Assembly: GCA_034336665.1 (NCBI GenBank)
Contig: JAPFBE010000003.1
Location: 58,943,352-59,007,351 of the forward strand
Reading direction: 5' to 3'
Length of the DNA: 64,000 nt
Source of the DNA: Luscinia megarhynchos
Lineage: Eukaryota; Chordata; Aves; Passeriformes; Turdidae
The translations under genes were made by a program, and so were the position numbers. The notes under the pieces are model-generated. The model made no database searches, was not told the DNA's origin, and worked only from the letters and a program-made list of their open reading frames with translations. Numbering within the stretch: the first letter of the stretch is position 1; every line of letters begins with the position of its first letter. Below, one piece after another: positions 27,201 to 40,200 of this stretch.

Positions 27201-29096
27201 TCTGATGTTTCAAATACTGTGCTTTTCCATGGCTATTGGGGAGCCACAAATCAGCCTATTACAAATCTGTTATCTCACATGAATGGCATTAGAAATCAAA
27301 TGATGCCCCCACAGCTGGCTTGACATGAAGTGACAGTGCATGCTAAATCTGTGCAGGTGACCCACCCCCATTTCCCATGGAGATTTTCAGTATTTCAGTG
27401 CGAGTTGCCTTGTAGAAAAAAGCAGGTTGTTCTAAGAAGCACATAATCTTGGTGCCAAAGGGTGAAATTTCACACACTTTGAGAGATTTGCACCCAATTA
27501 CTTTACAGCTGAACCAAAGTTATTTTCTGAATTTGAGCCTAGTAGGAAATTTTGTTTGTTTACTGGTCTGGTTTTGGGGGAGAGAGAGTTTATTGATACA
27601 GCAACACAACAGATTTTGCAGATTCTGTCTGCTGTGTCCTGGAGGTAATAACACTCTGAAACATTACTGGAAAGTTGTGGTAAAACTCCAGGGGCCAAAC
27701 TCCTCAAATCTTCCTGCAGTGCCCATAGCAGTTTATTTTGTTGTTTGGATCTGCTGGGATGCATCACTTGAGCAGAAACCACATGTCAGTGGACATCAGG
27801 AAGTGGTACCTAGAAACAGACTTGTTCCTGTTTTATTTGCATTTGTTCCTACAGTATTGTTGAGAGTATGGAAATACTCCTGTGTGCGGAAGGTCTGAGA
27901 ATTGTTTACACGAGGAGCAGCCAGCAGAGAGCAACTGGTGCATATGGGCCAGTTATAGCTGGCTTTGGAGAGAGGCAGGAGGCAGATGCTCTGCTGATGG
28001 GGTGCTTAGTGCAACCGGTGTGTGTCCTTCCCTATTCCTAATTGTCAGCACTGGAGCATCCATATTAATAGCCTGCTGCCAACTGTTCCTGAGAAAGTCC
28101 ATGAGAGTTGCCTTACATATTCATACCTGCTCTGTATGAGCAACTGTGGCACTGAAGTAGCAAAAAGGAGTGAACTAAATGTATTGTGGGCCTGCTATGC
28201 AAATGTGCTTTCTGGAAGTACAGATTAGCTTGTATCTTATTCATCAGCAGAAAGCTAAACACAAGATGGAGGAAAGATCTCCTCATCCAGATCTCCTCTG
28301 TCTGATACTGCAGTCTTTATAGAGATCTGTTCAAGTGAAAAAATGCTCAAAAAAATAAACATTCATGTGGTATCAGGCAGCATTTATGATGCAAAAGAGA
28401 CTGTATTTTGACAATACCAATATTTTCCATAATTGGTAAGATCGTGAAAGTATGTACTTGACTGAACTCTTGAGTGGCAAGTATTTTACTTATAGTAAAC
28501 AAGATCATCAGAGAGGCATTCACAGGATGAGACCAAATCAGTGAGCGAGCAGCAGATGGGGCTTGAGATTCAAAAATGAAGAGCACGGGTGACTTCATCT
28601 CCTAAATCTATTATTGATTAAACCATGAACAGTCAAGACTCTCATTTCACTCACGTTTAGTGCAGTAGCTCTTGGCTGCCAGGCTTAGGGAGTGAGCAAC
28701 CTAGCAGGAATTAGAAAAGAGCTGGATAACAAAGCATATGCAGACAAAGTCCAACCATACCATTGTTATTAATATTAACTCATGCACTGCTGAGGCCATT
28801 TGCACAGATACTAAAATCTGAGAATAAAAAAAAATCGATGGCACCATTGGTGGCAGCACATGTACACAAGTGTCACAAACTCCTTGTGAGTAATTGGTCT
28901 CTTGAGAACTGCTATCTGCAACATCTCCTTCTTCTTCTTCCTACTGAAACTCTCTTTTTTCTCATCTCTGTAGTGGCTGATGCACATCTGCAGAGGTACA
29001 GGCAGCTCTGCCTTATCAGAAATTGATGCTTTGATTTTATTTTTCTCCCTCAGCACCTAGTCCAAAGCAGCAAACTTTCTCTCCTATCATGTTGGA
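24211..29096. other. Intergenic DNA, no gene recognised
   Basis: No recognised gene, CR1 or LTR. Very AT-rich at about 25550-26050, with a tandem ACATAAAAGAAA pair near 26014-26040. A minus-strand block at 26190-26318 is open in one frame with strong splice consensus at both ends (see findings). The longest open frame in the window (149 codons, plus, 27449-27898) has no motif or splice context and is treated as chance. Confidence 0.5.
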
Positions 29097-29113
29097 TTTT
29101 TTTTTTTTTTTTT
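29097..29113. repeat. Poly(T) tract
   Basis: Uninterrupted T run of about 17 bases, followed by pyrimidine-rich sequence to about 29220. No attached element recognised. Confidence 0.9.
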
Positions 29114-29746
29114 GCACAGTTGTTTTTTTGGAGGACTCTAAGTTTTGTCTCCAAACTCTTTTGCTTTGTTCTCTTTTTTCATTACAGGATCCTTTCTTTT
29201 TCCCATATTCTTTTTTAACAAAAAAATCTAAACACTTTTCTTGGGACCAGGGACAATGTAATGACTGCTTGGTTCTATAGAGTAGAGTGCCTAAGCTGTT
29301 AATAGAGTTATCACCCAGTCTTTCCTACTTCCTATTCTACCATGTGAACAGGGAAATTTGACCCAACAAAGATGCTGAATATCCAAAGGCAGTGCATAGG
29401 ATTGAATTCTTATTGTTCTGTGCTCCTTCTTCCTGAATGATAAGGCTCCTGCTGCGTTTGAGGGACTTCACTAAGGGCAGTCAGTAGCACCAGCAGGCTC
29501 TTGAATTGCAAAAGGCTACATCCCTCTCATCCTGAAAATTTGCTGTCCTCTTAACTTGCAAATTGTGGACTGAATCTGAGCTCTTCAGGGAGCACTTCTG
29601 CTCTGCTCCTCTACCTAACAGTGAGTGTAGAGCAGGTCTTGGGAAAGGTGTTGCACTGTGACAGCCTCTGTGCCATTTCTCAAAAAATACCCCCCAGAAT
29701 GGGGCCCCATCTTCTTTACTCTCCCCATCAAGCACTTATCCACTTG

Positions 29747-30497
29747 GATAAGGTTCTCCTCAGCCTTCTCTTCTCCAGAGGATTAGCAGTCTCACTCCCT
29801 CAGCCTCTCCTTGTCTCAAAACGCTCCAGCTGCTTAACCATCTTCATAGCCCTCTTCATGGAGTCTCTCCAGCATGTCCATGTCTCTCCTACTGAGGAGC
29901 CCAGCCCAGGGCAAGTACTCCAGCTGTGGCTTCACCAGGGCTGTACAGTGGGGCAGAGGGCACCTCCCTTCACCTTCTGACAACACTTTTGCCCATGCAA
30001 GGATGTTGTTTGCTTTCTTTCCCAAGAGGGCACATTACAGCTCATATAATAATAGTCTCATCATCCACCAAGACCCCAAAGTCCTTCTCTGCAGAGCTGC
30101 TTTCCAGTCATCTGTCACCAGTGTGTACTGGTGCCTGGTATTATTTCTTATTGTTCAATTGCCTTGATATTTTCCCTTGTTGAACTCCATGAGGTTCCTG
30201 TCAGACCTTTTCTCCAGCCTGTCAAGGTCCCCCTGGATGGAAGCACGAATCTCTGGTGTGTCAGCCACTTTTCCCAGTTTTGTGCATCTGTGAACTTCGC
30301 TGAGGGTGCACGCTCTCCCATCATCTGGTCCTTACTGAAGATGCTGAGCAGCACTTGGCTCTGTTTCAATCCCTTGGACACACTGTGAGTGTCTGGCCTC
30401 CAGCAGGACTGCATGCTCCTGGTCACAGCCCTCTGGGTCTGTCCACACTGTCCATTTGTCTACATACATTTTGTCAGCTTTGTCTATTTTGAGCCCA
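29747..30497 (-). mobile_element. CR1 LINE, 3' part of ORF2, minus orientation
   Basis: The longest transposable element here, about 750 bp. The plus strand reads as antisense CR1, for example GCCTTCTCTTCTCCAGAGG, GTCCATGTCTCTCCTACTGAG, TTGAACTCCATGAGGTTCC and CTGAGGGTGCACGCTCTCCC. On the minus strand, broken translations still resemble the C-terminal end of CR1 reverse transcriptase: TALVKPQLEY followed by RRDMDMLERL in one frame (29834-30025) and a KFTDAQNWEKW segment, comparable to KFADDTK.., in another (30148-30426). Frameshifts and stops show it is dead. It lacks the 3' tail at 29747 and is truncated at the 5' side. Confidence 0.9.
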
Positions 30498-32937
30498 AGT
30501 GGTGAATACTGCAGTTTCCAGCTGGAAGGTCCTATCTAGAGCCAGAGAGCCACTGGCTGTGACTATCACATGGGGAAGTTGATGCAATCAACCACTGGAG
30601 TGCTTTTGATTCTGTGATAAATAAGGCAGCAAAGGCCCTTTTCAGCTTGCAACAGCACTTAATCCAAACAGAGCATGACCTGATCTACCTGCAAACCGTT
30701 GTCATCATATTCTGCACTCTGTTTTGCCTCAAGGGATGGTTACATCTAGCTCCCTGCTAGACACATTTGGCCATGTTGATTCTGCTCCACTTCTTAAGAG
30801 GTCAAGTCTTTAGACAAGCACTAATAATTGCCAGTGGTGTCCAGAGATTATAGGTTTGTTTTATATCCTGTAGGCTTCAATCGTTTGCACTTGTTCAGAA
30901 ACCCCTGGGATGGATAGATGAGCTGGTTTGTTTTTTGCACTAGGCTTTTTTTCTCTCCCATCTAAATTTATTAACATGATTTTCAATTACTTTTAGAACC
31001 CTGATAGTAATTTATTTTTAATTATCTATCCTATGTAGCTGTAACTTGCTAAATAATCAGGTCAGTTTAAGGTCTCTCTCTGAAAACGAGTATTACAGTC
31101 TTGGAAAGGCTCTCAATCTAGTTCTATTATTGCTATTAATTCTAATTAAAATAATACTTAGTACTTATCTAGCAGTTTTATGTCTGGAGTATTTTGTAAA
31201 CATTTACTGATTCATTTTCATATAATTATTGCAAGATAGGCAGGAAATAACAGTAAAAAATCTGTTGCACAGAGCAAAAAGAGGAAAATCACTTATCTAC
31301 AATAAAAGGAGTTCAGGAGTGTGTATTACCCATAGTCTCATTTTCCTGGAAGTCTGTAAAACTCCCTGTACATGAGGGACCCACTGTACAGCAGCAGAAA
31401 CCACACATCCTTGGCAGCACATGAGCAAATGCATACTCTCAGCAGGGAATAGAGAGCAGAGAAGTTCACATCATCAGGTTCAGTTTGAAAAGAAGAAATT
31501 TAACCAACCCAACCAACCAATCTCTCTAGGATTTAGAGAGACAATAGGTCTCCCCATCTTGATTCAGAGCCATAAAAAGAATTGGATTCCTCAGCATATG
31601 GTTAAACACCAAGGGAAAAGGACTAAACAGACAAGATTGGATTGAAAGGAAGAGAATAGATCTGAAATTCAAATTAGGGAAGCAATGCTGAGTCCTTGGC
31701 CCCGTTACCAGATTTGACATTGACAGAGATTAGTCTTGGCACCATCAGTAATGAGAGAGTTGGGGTGCTTTTTAAGCTAAATTTGCTGCCAATATCTAAA
31801 AGATTTGCCATCCATGGATGAGCACATTGTGTCAGAAGGCCAAGAGCTATTAATACAGTCACCACATAATGAGTGGGGAAGACCAAAGGAGCAGCTTGTG
31901 TAAGATTAAAGGCAGTTCCAAGTCAACACCATTTCTGCAGTGTTACAGTTCTGTGGACCAGCTACAGCTGAAGTCTGGAACTCCACTGCAAATCATCAGT
32001 GATGCAAAACCACTGATCAGCACATTAGCCAAAAGACGCCCAGGAGGCACATGCAAATTATTTCCTCAGGAAAAAAAAATAAAAAGAGATTGATGGCTTT
32101 GCTCCTTGGGAAAGAATGCCGGTATGACAGTTTCAGGCATGAGATGGATGCACAATCTGATCACCAGCCACCAGAAAAGATGACAAAGGAACCATTGCCA
32201 AGTGCTTCTAAGAGCTGTGTCTTTAGTGGGCCATGGGCTGAAAGCCTTAATCCCCAGAATTTTTGCCATAAATGGAAAAAAGTTCCTCAAAGTGTAGGTT
32301 GCTTGCAAATGGGCTGCAGAGAATTCACACAGTCACAGGAAGCATGAAACAGCACGAAGGCAGAAAACTGTTCTTTCCCAGGACTGTTCTCAAAGGTGTA
32401 ATGACAAGAGTCATTGCCATGTAAAGGACAGGCTGGGTATGTGCAAGAAAGGATGTTATTTAGTGCAGTTGTGCTGCTGTCATGAGATAAACTGGTACTG
32501 AAACAAGATCAAAGTATATGGTGTGAATTGCTGGTTGTGAGTGGGCAGGAAATAGTGAAAGAGGTATACAGACAACAGAAAGGAATGTCAGAAGCACAGT
32601 GCAATCTCAACATATTGTCTCCACTCACACACCTTTACTTTTACAGACTATTGGGATCAGGTTTAGACAGGACCTATGATAAGAGAAAGAAGCACTTTCA
32701 GTTGGAAAACTCTAAAAACAACCTGATGGCTAAAGCCCTGATGAGTCCAGTTCATTGCCTTCTACTCTGGTGGGCACTTGCAGCAAGACCCTGGCTTGAA
32801 CACAGTGTAGGTTCCTACCCTGTGTCATCAGAAAACTTAGAAAATATCAGCTCAGCACATAATTTTTCCATTTTCCTTTCTTAAGGAGAAAGTTATGAAT
32901 TTCCTATCCCTCTCTGAGGTGCCCCAATACACTAAAT
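30498..32937. other. Intergenic DNA, no gene recognised
   Basis: AT-rich sequence, notably 30950-31300. A short (CCAA)n run lies at about 31501-31521. No supported exon or element. Confidence 0.55.
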
Positions 32938-33064
32938 GTTAAGGCCAGGTTGGATGGGGCATTGAGCAGCCTGGTCTATTTAAAGATGTCCCTGCACATG
33001 ACAGGTTTGGATCTAGATGACCTTTAAGGTCTCTTCCAACCTGAGCCATTCCATGAGTCTATGA
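32938..33064 (+). mobile_element. CR1 LINE 3' end
   Basis: Plus-orientation CR1 terminus of about 130 bp: AAGGCCAGGTTGGATGGGGC, GAGCAGCCTGGTCTA, a block equivalent to GTGTCCCTGCCCATGGCAGG, then CTAGATGACCTTTAAGGTC and the tail CCAACCTGAGCCATTCCATGAGTCTATGAT. Strongly truncated at the 5' end. Confidence 0.9.
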
Positions 33065-33615
33065 TACCTGCTTCACCCTGAGTGAGTAGTTCAGGAGTTT
33101 GGCATTTGCAGGAAAGAAAATTAGTATCACAAGCAGAATGTTATTATGGCAGAGGAGCAAAATCACTGGAACCTTTAATAAGAATCTGCATGAGTCACAA
33201 GGTAAACAGGAGCTTAGCCTACATGAATTTCTGGGTTAGTGCCCCTGGAAACAAAACTCTGCTGGAGCACAATGTATACTATTCAAAGCACTGGTCATCT
33301 TTCACTCGGGATATCTCCATGTGATATGCAGTGTGGATGAAAATGTCTCCATCCTGTCCCCAGTGCTCTGCTCTGTCAGATTTCCTTCCTTTAATTTTGT
33401 AGTTAGGTCAGGAGCTGCACTGGCTTGCAATGGGCCCTGCTTAGGTCTGTCCTAAGTCTTCATGGCTGAAATCAGTAGCACATTGCCCCAGAACATGTGA
33501 AAGCCATGATGGAGAAATTATGGCATGACAAATCTTCACCATTATCCACTCAGTGAAAAACCCAGCGCCCTTGACCAGAAAAAATTAAAAAAGAAACTGG
33601 CAGCAGCCATGTTTT

Positions 33616-33675
33616 GAGGTTAGGGATTAGAGTTGATGATCATGGAGGTAATTTCCAACCTTAATGATTCTGTGA
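33616..33675 (+). mobile_element. CR1 LINE extreme 3' tail
   Basis: About 60 bp: GGTTAGGGATTAGAGTTGATGATC, then GGAGGTAATTTCCAACCTTAATGATTCTGTGA. This matches the last part of the CR1 consensus (..TTGATGATCTTGGAGGTCTTTTCCAACC..ATTCTATG). No body precedes it, so it is either a very short insertion or the remnant of one. Confidence 0.75.
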
Positions 33676-33720
33676 GAAGACAACTGATGCCAAAAAGGTA
33701 GTGACATCCATGAGGATTGT

Positions 33721-33832
33721 GGCCATGGATGATCAATGCTGAGGCAGGGACACCCCCAAGGGACTGCAGCCATGGGCAACCCATGCTGGGACAAGAACAC
33801 CTGGAGGGACTCTGGCTGTAGGTGACAATGTG
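33721..33832. repeat. Degenerate 46-48 bp tandem repeat, about 2.4 units
   Basis: Unit A at 33721-33768 (GGCCATGGATGATCAATGCTG..GGGACTGCA), unit B at 33769-33814 (GCCATGGGCAACCCATGCTG..GGGACTCTG) and a partial third unit (GCTGTAGGTGACAATGTGG). All share the pattern GCCATGG-TGA-CCATGCTG-G-CA-GGACACC-GAGGGACT. It lies 45 bp after a CR1 tail. It may be a minisatellite or a piece of a repeat whose unit is internally tandem. Confidence 0.7.
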
Positions 33833-34178
33833 GTGAGCAGGAAGGGAGAGAGATGTTTCTGTGCTGTTTAAAAATCTGGTTTATCTAGAAGTTTTATTTT
33901 CTTTTCATTAATACCCAGAGAAGTTAGTGGATTTTTTTGTTGATTGGCAAGAAGTTACCTAAAGTATGAGTCCCCAAAATAAGGCTTTTCTGTCCATGGT
34001 AAATCCGCTTACTGCATCTCAGGGTTGTCAGTGGTATCCAAAGTAAAGCAGAGATGGTAATAGTAAGGATAATGACAACACTGAAACAGATTCTGGATTC
34101 AGAATAATCAAGACAGAGTGAAAGACACACAGTAGGACAAACCCTATACACATTCAATATCCAATTTCAATGAATATT
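33833..34178. other. Intergenic DNA, nothing recognised
   Basis: About 345 bp of AT-leaning sequence leading into the AT microsatellite. No exon or element signature. Confidence 0.55.
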
Positions 34179-34213
34179 TTATATATATATATACATACAT
34201 ATATATATATATT
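34179..34213. repeat. AT dinucleotide microsatellite
   Basis: (TA)n interrupted by a CATACAT block. It lies in a wider very AT-rich stretch, about 34150-34480, with many ATATTTA-type words. Confidence 0.9.
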
Positions 34214-37200
34214 TGTCTCATACAATTTCAGATATATAGATAAATTTATGTATGTATAATTGAACACATGACTATCTTTGAAAATACTTATATATATTTA
34301 ATAATTTATATGAAACATTAGCATATTTAATTCTATATTAGCATTTTATGCATAAATTTTATATACAAATTTGAAACAGTGCACATAAAAATAATCTAAT
34401 TCATAGATACATCCATACTAGATACAATATAGCATATCATAAACAATGAAAAGATTAAGCCATATACTTTATTGGTTAATATACTGCTGCTCAGCCATCC
34501 AGTCTATATCTCTGGCAGACAATAGCTTTCTTCATCAAAATTCAGACTATTTTGAACTTTAAGTCTATATCAACAAAAACTTGAGAGACTCCTGAAATTT
34601 GATGAAGGATTATTGTTTGTTTCTTTTTAAAAAAAAAAATTAATTAATTTTGTTTTTCTATATACATATACATGTTTTTGTACATTAGGGAGGAAAAAAG
34701 TCTTTCCCTCTTTCTATCACCAGGTTTTGCTCTTCAGCAGTCACCATTTCTGCTGATTTCTTGGCTTAGGAACCATGGGAGTGCTCTTGTCCAGAACCTG
34801 TTGATGAGAAGCAGTGGGGACTAGAGGAGCCCTTGGGCTGGCCTCATGCAGGAAACCAGCAATGGACCAGCAGTACAATGAACCCATTATGTCAGAAAAA
34901 TTTATCTCAAGAAAAACTGATCGAAGCATCTGCTTACAATACATATGAGGAGTTTTGCCTTGCTATGTAGAGCAATGCCATTTTTTTCTTTATAATATTT
35001 CTGTTCACTTTTCATGACCTAACGTAACGTAATTCCCTAATCATGACAGTTTGATACCATACCCAAATTTATGGCTAAGTGTACCTTTCATTGAAGTCAA
35101 CCCCCTGCTGTCATGCCAGTGGCCATGAAAAGAAAACGTTCTCTTTCACTGCAGAAAAAAGCAAAGGTGTCTGCAGAAGAATAAATGATCTACTTATCAA
35201 ACTGAATTTTAAATCCGTACTTTTAATGTGATGGGGTATTTTAAGTGACTTATTTTCCTTTTTCTCTCTCTCACTAATTGGCTTTTCAGGTACCAAAAAG
35301 AAAAAAAGGAAAATTAAGTAAAAGAAAGGAGAAGTGCTGATCGGAGAATAGATTTGATTTCTCACAGCACGGTCACGCTGTGGTTAGTTATCCACCTGCC
35401 CAGAGGCGTGCAAAGACTATTCAAATACACACTGGCTGAGGGGAGCCTTTCAGACCTGTTTATAAGCAATACAAGTACATCCTGCCAAGCACTGCTGCCC
35501 ATTTGGGGCTGGGTGAAATGTTATGATGGCCAGACAGACTTAAAAGGAATGGCTGGAGAGATAGAGAACTGCCATCTGTGTAGTTAAAACAGAGTCACAT
35601 TCAAGCTGTTTACAGCAACCTTGGTTGAAGGTTTTGTTTTCCTTTTAATGCGTTTTTTTACTGAAATGTTACAGTGAAAAAAGCTGTGAAGAGCTAGGGC
35701 AGCTCTATGCGACATCTCATTTTACTTCTGGATACCAAGAGAGATGAATGTATGTGGGCCCCCAGCATTCTCATTTCTATTGCCATTCCTCTAAAATTGA
35801 AATATCATGTACAACAACTTATTCTTTATGGCTTAATTTCCTTCTGCCCAAGCAGCCAATCAAAAACATAAATGGACAAAACCAATTCCACAATAAAACT
35901 GTATGTGTATTATATCACAGCCATATTATTCTGAATTTTTGGGTTTTTTTTTGCCTAAGGATCAATGGATAACTGAAACACAACAGGAAATATTTTGTTT
36001 GCTTCTTAAGGAAAAACAGAACCACCCAATTGATAATAAAAGTCAGTGTGTGCTGTTCTGTGAATGCATTCTAGCGTGGCAATTAAGTATTGAGCAAATA
36101 ATAAACATCTCAAAACAAAACTTTTACAGCCCAAATAACAGAATGAGCTACAAAATGCTCTTTTATAATGGGAAAAAATGCTCCATTATCACTGAAAGCA
36201 ACATGGAGTAACCAATGTTACAATTCAACTGCTTGTGCTTTCTCAGCAGTCCAGTGGAATATTTGGTATTGTTTGGAAGGAAGGAATTCCTTCGTTTGTG
36301 AGTGTGGAAGCATTTTCAAGACTCCTCAAATTCTGATGCCATACAAATCCAGGAAAACAGAAGATATTCTCTGCTTCCATCAAAGGCAGTGGTGTTTGCC
36401 CTCTTTTAATCAAAGAGCCTTGGGAGCTGTTTTGCTTCGTAAAGGTATCCAGCAAATGAATACTTTCTGTAATAAGAGTACAAAAGACATTGAATGTCCA
36501 GCTGGCAGAGTAGCTACCCTTTAATTAGTCCAAGCTGGAAGGTGGATGGTGCTCTGTGACACTGCTGCCCTGGGAAGCATTGCTGGTGCTGAAGTCAATG
36601 CTACTAATGGCATATGCTGAGCCAGGTTTCATCTCTCAAGGACGGACTGTTTTTTGCAAAACTCCACCACCTTTCAGGCTGCCTTGGGACAAGATCTCTC
36701 TTTCAGTGAACCCTGAGCCTCACAAGCCACAGATCCCAGCTCATGGGGACATAACCTTTTGGGTTTCCAGAGCTTGTACCTCCCTCTGAATGCTTTCCTC
36801 GGGAAGATGCCGGCAGCACTTAGATTTGCAGTTTGGCTATAGCATGGTATGAGTGGACAGGGTCACAGACTACACAGGTAGTCTCCTGGAGACTTTGTTT
36901 TCTGTTTTTATTGAGTACTTTGCTTGGGTAGACAATTTTCACAGCATATTTTCTAGCATGTTAGTCGAGAGTTTTGTTTGACCAGGAATGGCTTCCCTGG
37001 GTTGCACCGTGTACCACTAATCAATAAGACAGACACAGAGACATAATGTGGAAATGAATTGATGCCTGTGAGGAGAGAAGAATGTGACTAATTATTGCTA
37101 AGCCACCTGCTGCCACAGCCAGATTGGAACATCCCCACTGTTAGCTGCTAAGTTTAGCAGCCGATTGCTAGGTGTGAAGGCTTTCTGCCAGCAATGCAAA

Positions 37201-40200
37201 TGCCCAGCACAAAAGGATGCCTTCTCCATAGCATATCCCATGACTTGAGCTTTTGTAAATAAATTGGCCTCAAACTATCAGCCCAGGTGCTGCTAGCAGG
37301 ATAGGGGGTGTACAGCTCACCCCATTTGCCTGGCTTTTAGGAAGGAGTTTTGAATGCAGTTTGAAACTGAGCTGGAGACATGACTGTGAGCTGCAGTGGA
37401 GCACTGACCTTGTTATATAGACTTAGCTGCAGTGTGCTCTGTTGCAGGAAACTATTTTTGAATAGTATTTACCTCTATAGGGTGTGAAGTGCTTGACAAA
37501 GACTGCCACAATTATCACTTTTCCAGATGGGAAGACTGAGGCATGGACAGAGTAGCAGCTACTCTTGCTCATCAAGAAAGCAGTAGTAGAGGCTAAAACA
37601 GACCCAGGTCATTTGCAAAATCCCTCCTCATGCACTTTCCCCTAGTATCTGTGCATGCATTCTTCTTCAATTCTTCTGGAAAGTCTTTTGATAAGAGAAA
37701 AGAAATGACAGGTCTCACCTGAATAATTTTCAAAGCTAGTTATGTAGTTTGCACCATCTCTAGACTTGGCTACCCCAGGTATATTACACTTCAGCTTTTG
37801 GCTGGTTTGTCCTAGGATGTAAGTGGCTCTCCTGCCTGTAGCAACTGCACTTGCAATGCTTTGATATATCATATTTTCTAGGGTCCTCATGGTCTTTGGA
37901 CAAATTGCCCCTTCTTTCTCTGCTTGCTGAAAAATGAAGCTTTTAGCTCCTCTCCCAGGATCAACATGTGTCTGGGATTCCCTGAACACACGGAATAAAT
38001 CACACTGATTCCTCTAGTGTTTTTGAGCACCTGTCTTTTTAATATGATTGCTATTCTGATGCATGGAAAAAATCTGCCAGCTCAACATTAGTCTCACAGT
38101 TGTTTGTTTTTTTCCTTTTAAATCAGTCTGGCTACATGTCAATCTGCTGTTTGCCTGTCACTCTGAAATACTTAATTTGCTATCCTCCTTCTCCTCTTTC
38201 CTCAGCTTCCAAATGGAGACACAGACAAATAGGCAGGAAGACTTTCACTTGCTAAAGTGGAAATACATAGACTGTATGGAAAAAGAGTGTAATATTTCAT
38301 ATTTTGAATATCTTATATTTTTTATTTCCTGCTTAAAATCCCTTTGAAGTTCATTTTAATTGGATTAGACGTGGAAATTAATTATCAGCAGTTAGAGACA
38401 GCTTTACCTCCTCTGAGCCTTGCTCAGATGTTAATGAATTAAGGACAGTTTGTATCTAATTTGGATTAGGTGACTAAACAACTCCAGAAAAGGCATTTCT
38501 ATATATAGAAATTTTGTCAGTGCTGGGGGAAGTTCGTGCTGGGGGATGGCTGGGGTTTAAGGACTTGTGCAGAGAGGATGCTCACTTTTGCAGCACGGAG
38601 TTATTAGGGTTTGCTCTGAGTGGGTTTTCTTGCCCTGGTGCTGGAAACAATTGAGCTCTGTCTCTTCCTCAACACACAGGCAGCTGCACAAGTCACTCAG
38701 AGGAACAACCAAAAAGCACAGACTGCATGTACCAGGGTAGATGGGCATATTAATGTGGTAAATACATTCAGCCATAATCAATTGTTCACCGCTGGTGGGT
38801 TAAACAACCCACCTCCTTGCTGAAGGATTTTATTTGACATCAAGGTTATAGTGAAACACAGAAATCCAATATCCCTTCTATAAAATACAGATGGAGAAAA
38901 AAATTATGTGGACTAAAATTACGACTTCATATCACATTTGGTCTGTCCTTTGCTCGGATTGGTAGGCTGTGTCTCAGAGCTTTATAATTGATATTGCTCA
39001 TAACACTAGGGGAAAAGAGAAGGAGGGCAGGCTATAAACTACGAGATTGGAGCTGTAAGACATACTGTAAAGCGACAATAGGGAACAAGGAGGTTCAGAG
39101 ATCACTAGATGGCAGTCATCTCTCCAGCACGGATAACTGAGAAAGGGAGACAAGAGCTTGTGGGGACACAAAAAGCAGCATGGAGGAAAGCAGCTGTAAC
39201 GCCATAAAATTCTAGAAATTGTGTCAAATTTGCTTTGCTGTGCACCAGGAATCCCAGGGCGGGCAATGCTCTCTCTCAAAAGTGGTCTCGTTGTGTCAAT
39301 AGATTTACTGACATGAGGAGAGCAGGTGGGATTGATCTGTGCACACACAAAGCAAGGAAGAGAAATGAATTCAATTTAAAAGAAAAAAACCTAGAAAGAA
39401 AATTACATTGCCAAGTCTTTTGGTCTTGCATTGGGACGTGAAAATGTGTGAGTTCAAACCTGAGACCTAATTAATTTTAGATACAGATCACACACATTAA
39501 TGTTACTTAGGTGCACAGTACCAGTGCAGGAATGCCATATCATTTAACAAGACTGAAAACAGTAGAATATCTCACTGTCTTCAGAGCTTGTTAATGTTGT
39601 TTATTGCTCCTATTGCACTGTTTCTTGGTGCATATGCCTGTGCTAACTTCAGCCAAAAAGGGGCGGTATCCCCAGTCCTTAAACCAGTACTCAGGAACAC
39701 ATTAAAGTAACCTGAATTTGGGATCACTTCATCATCTCCATTCCATGGTTATGTTATAGGAAGGCAGAGATTTGGAACCTGAGCATCATAGATCAAAGAA
39801 TAGCTAAGCTTTAGTCCACTTGCCCTTTTGCAATTCATATGAGACTCTTTTCCATAGTAGCACTCATTCAAAAACTTTGCAAACATGGCTCAGTTCTCCC
39901 TACAGATTACTGGAATAATTTTAAGGGAGCCAGGATTGATTATGTGAGTTCCTATAGACCAACAAAGACCATAGAATTACACTGAATAACATAACATGCT
40001 TTCACATCAGTATTACACATTTGTTGTTGAACTAGGGGCTACATTTTTTAACCTGTGGTGTCATAATTTCAAGCAGATGGTCACAATAAGAACAGGAAAT
40101 TGTTAACATTAATCCTGTAATTTTTTTTTTTTTACTGTTAAGTCAAACTTGCCTTCCTTGTGGGAATAGAAATGAATATTTTCAGAAAGTCATCTAGATT

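Noticed and set aside
27449..27898. 149-codon plus-strand open frame, the longest in the window
   Set aside because: No motif, no splice or promoter context, hydrophobic/random composition; this length is expected by chance in 64 kb over six frames.
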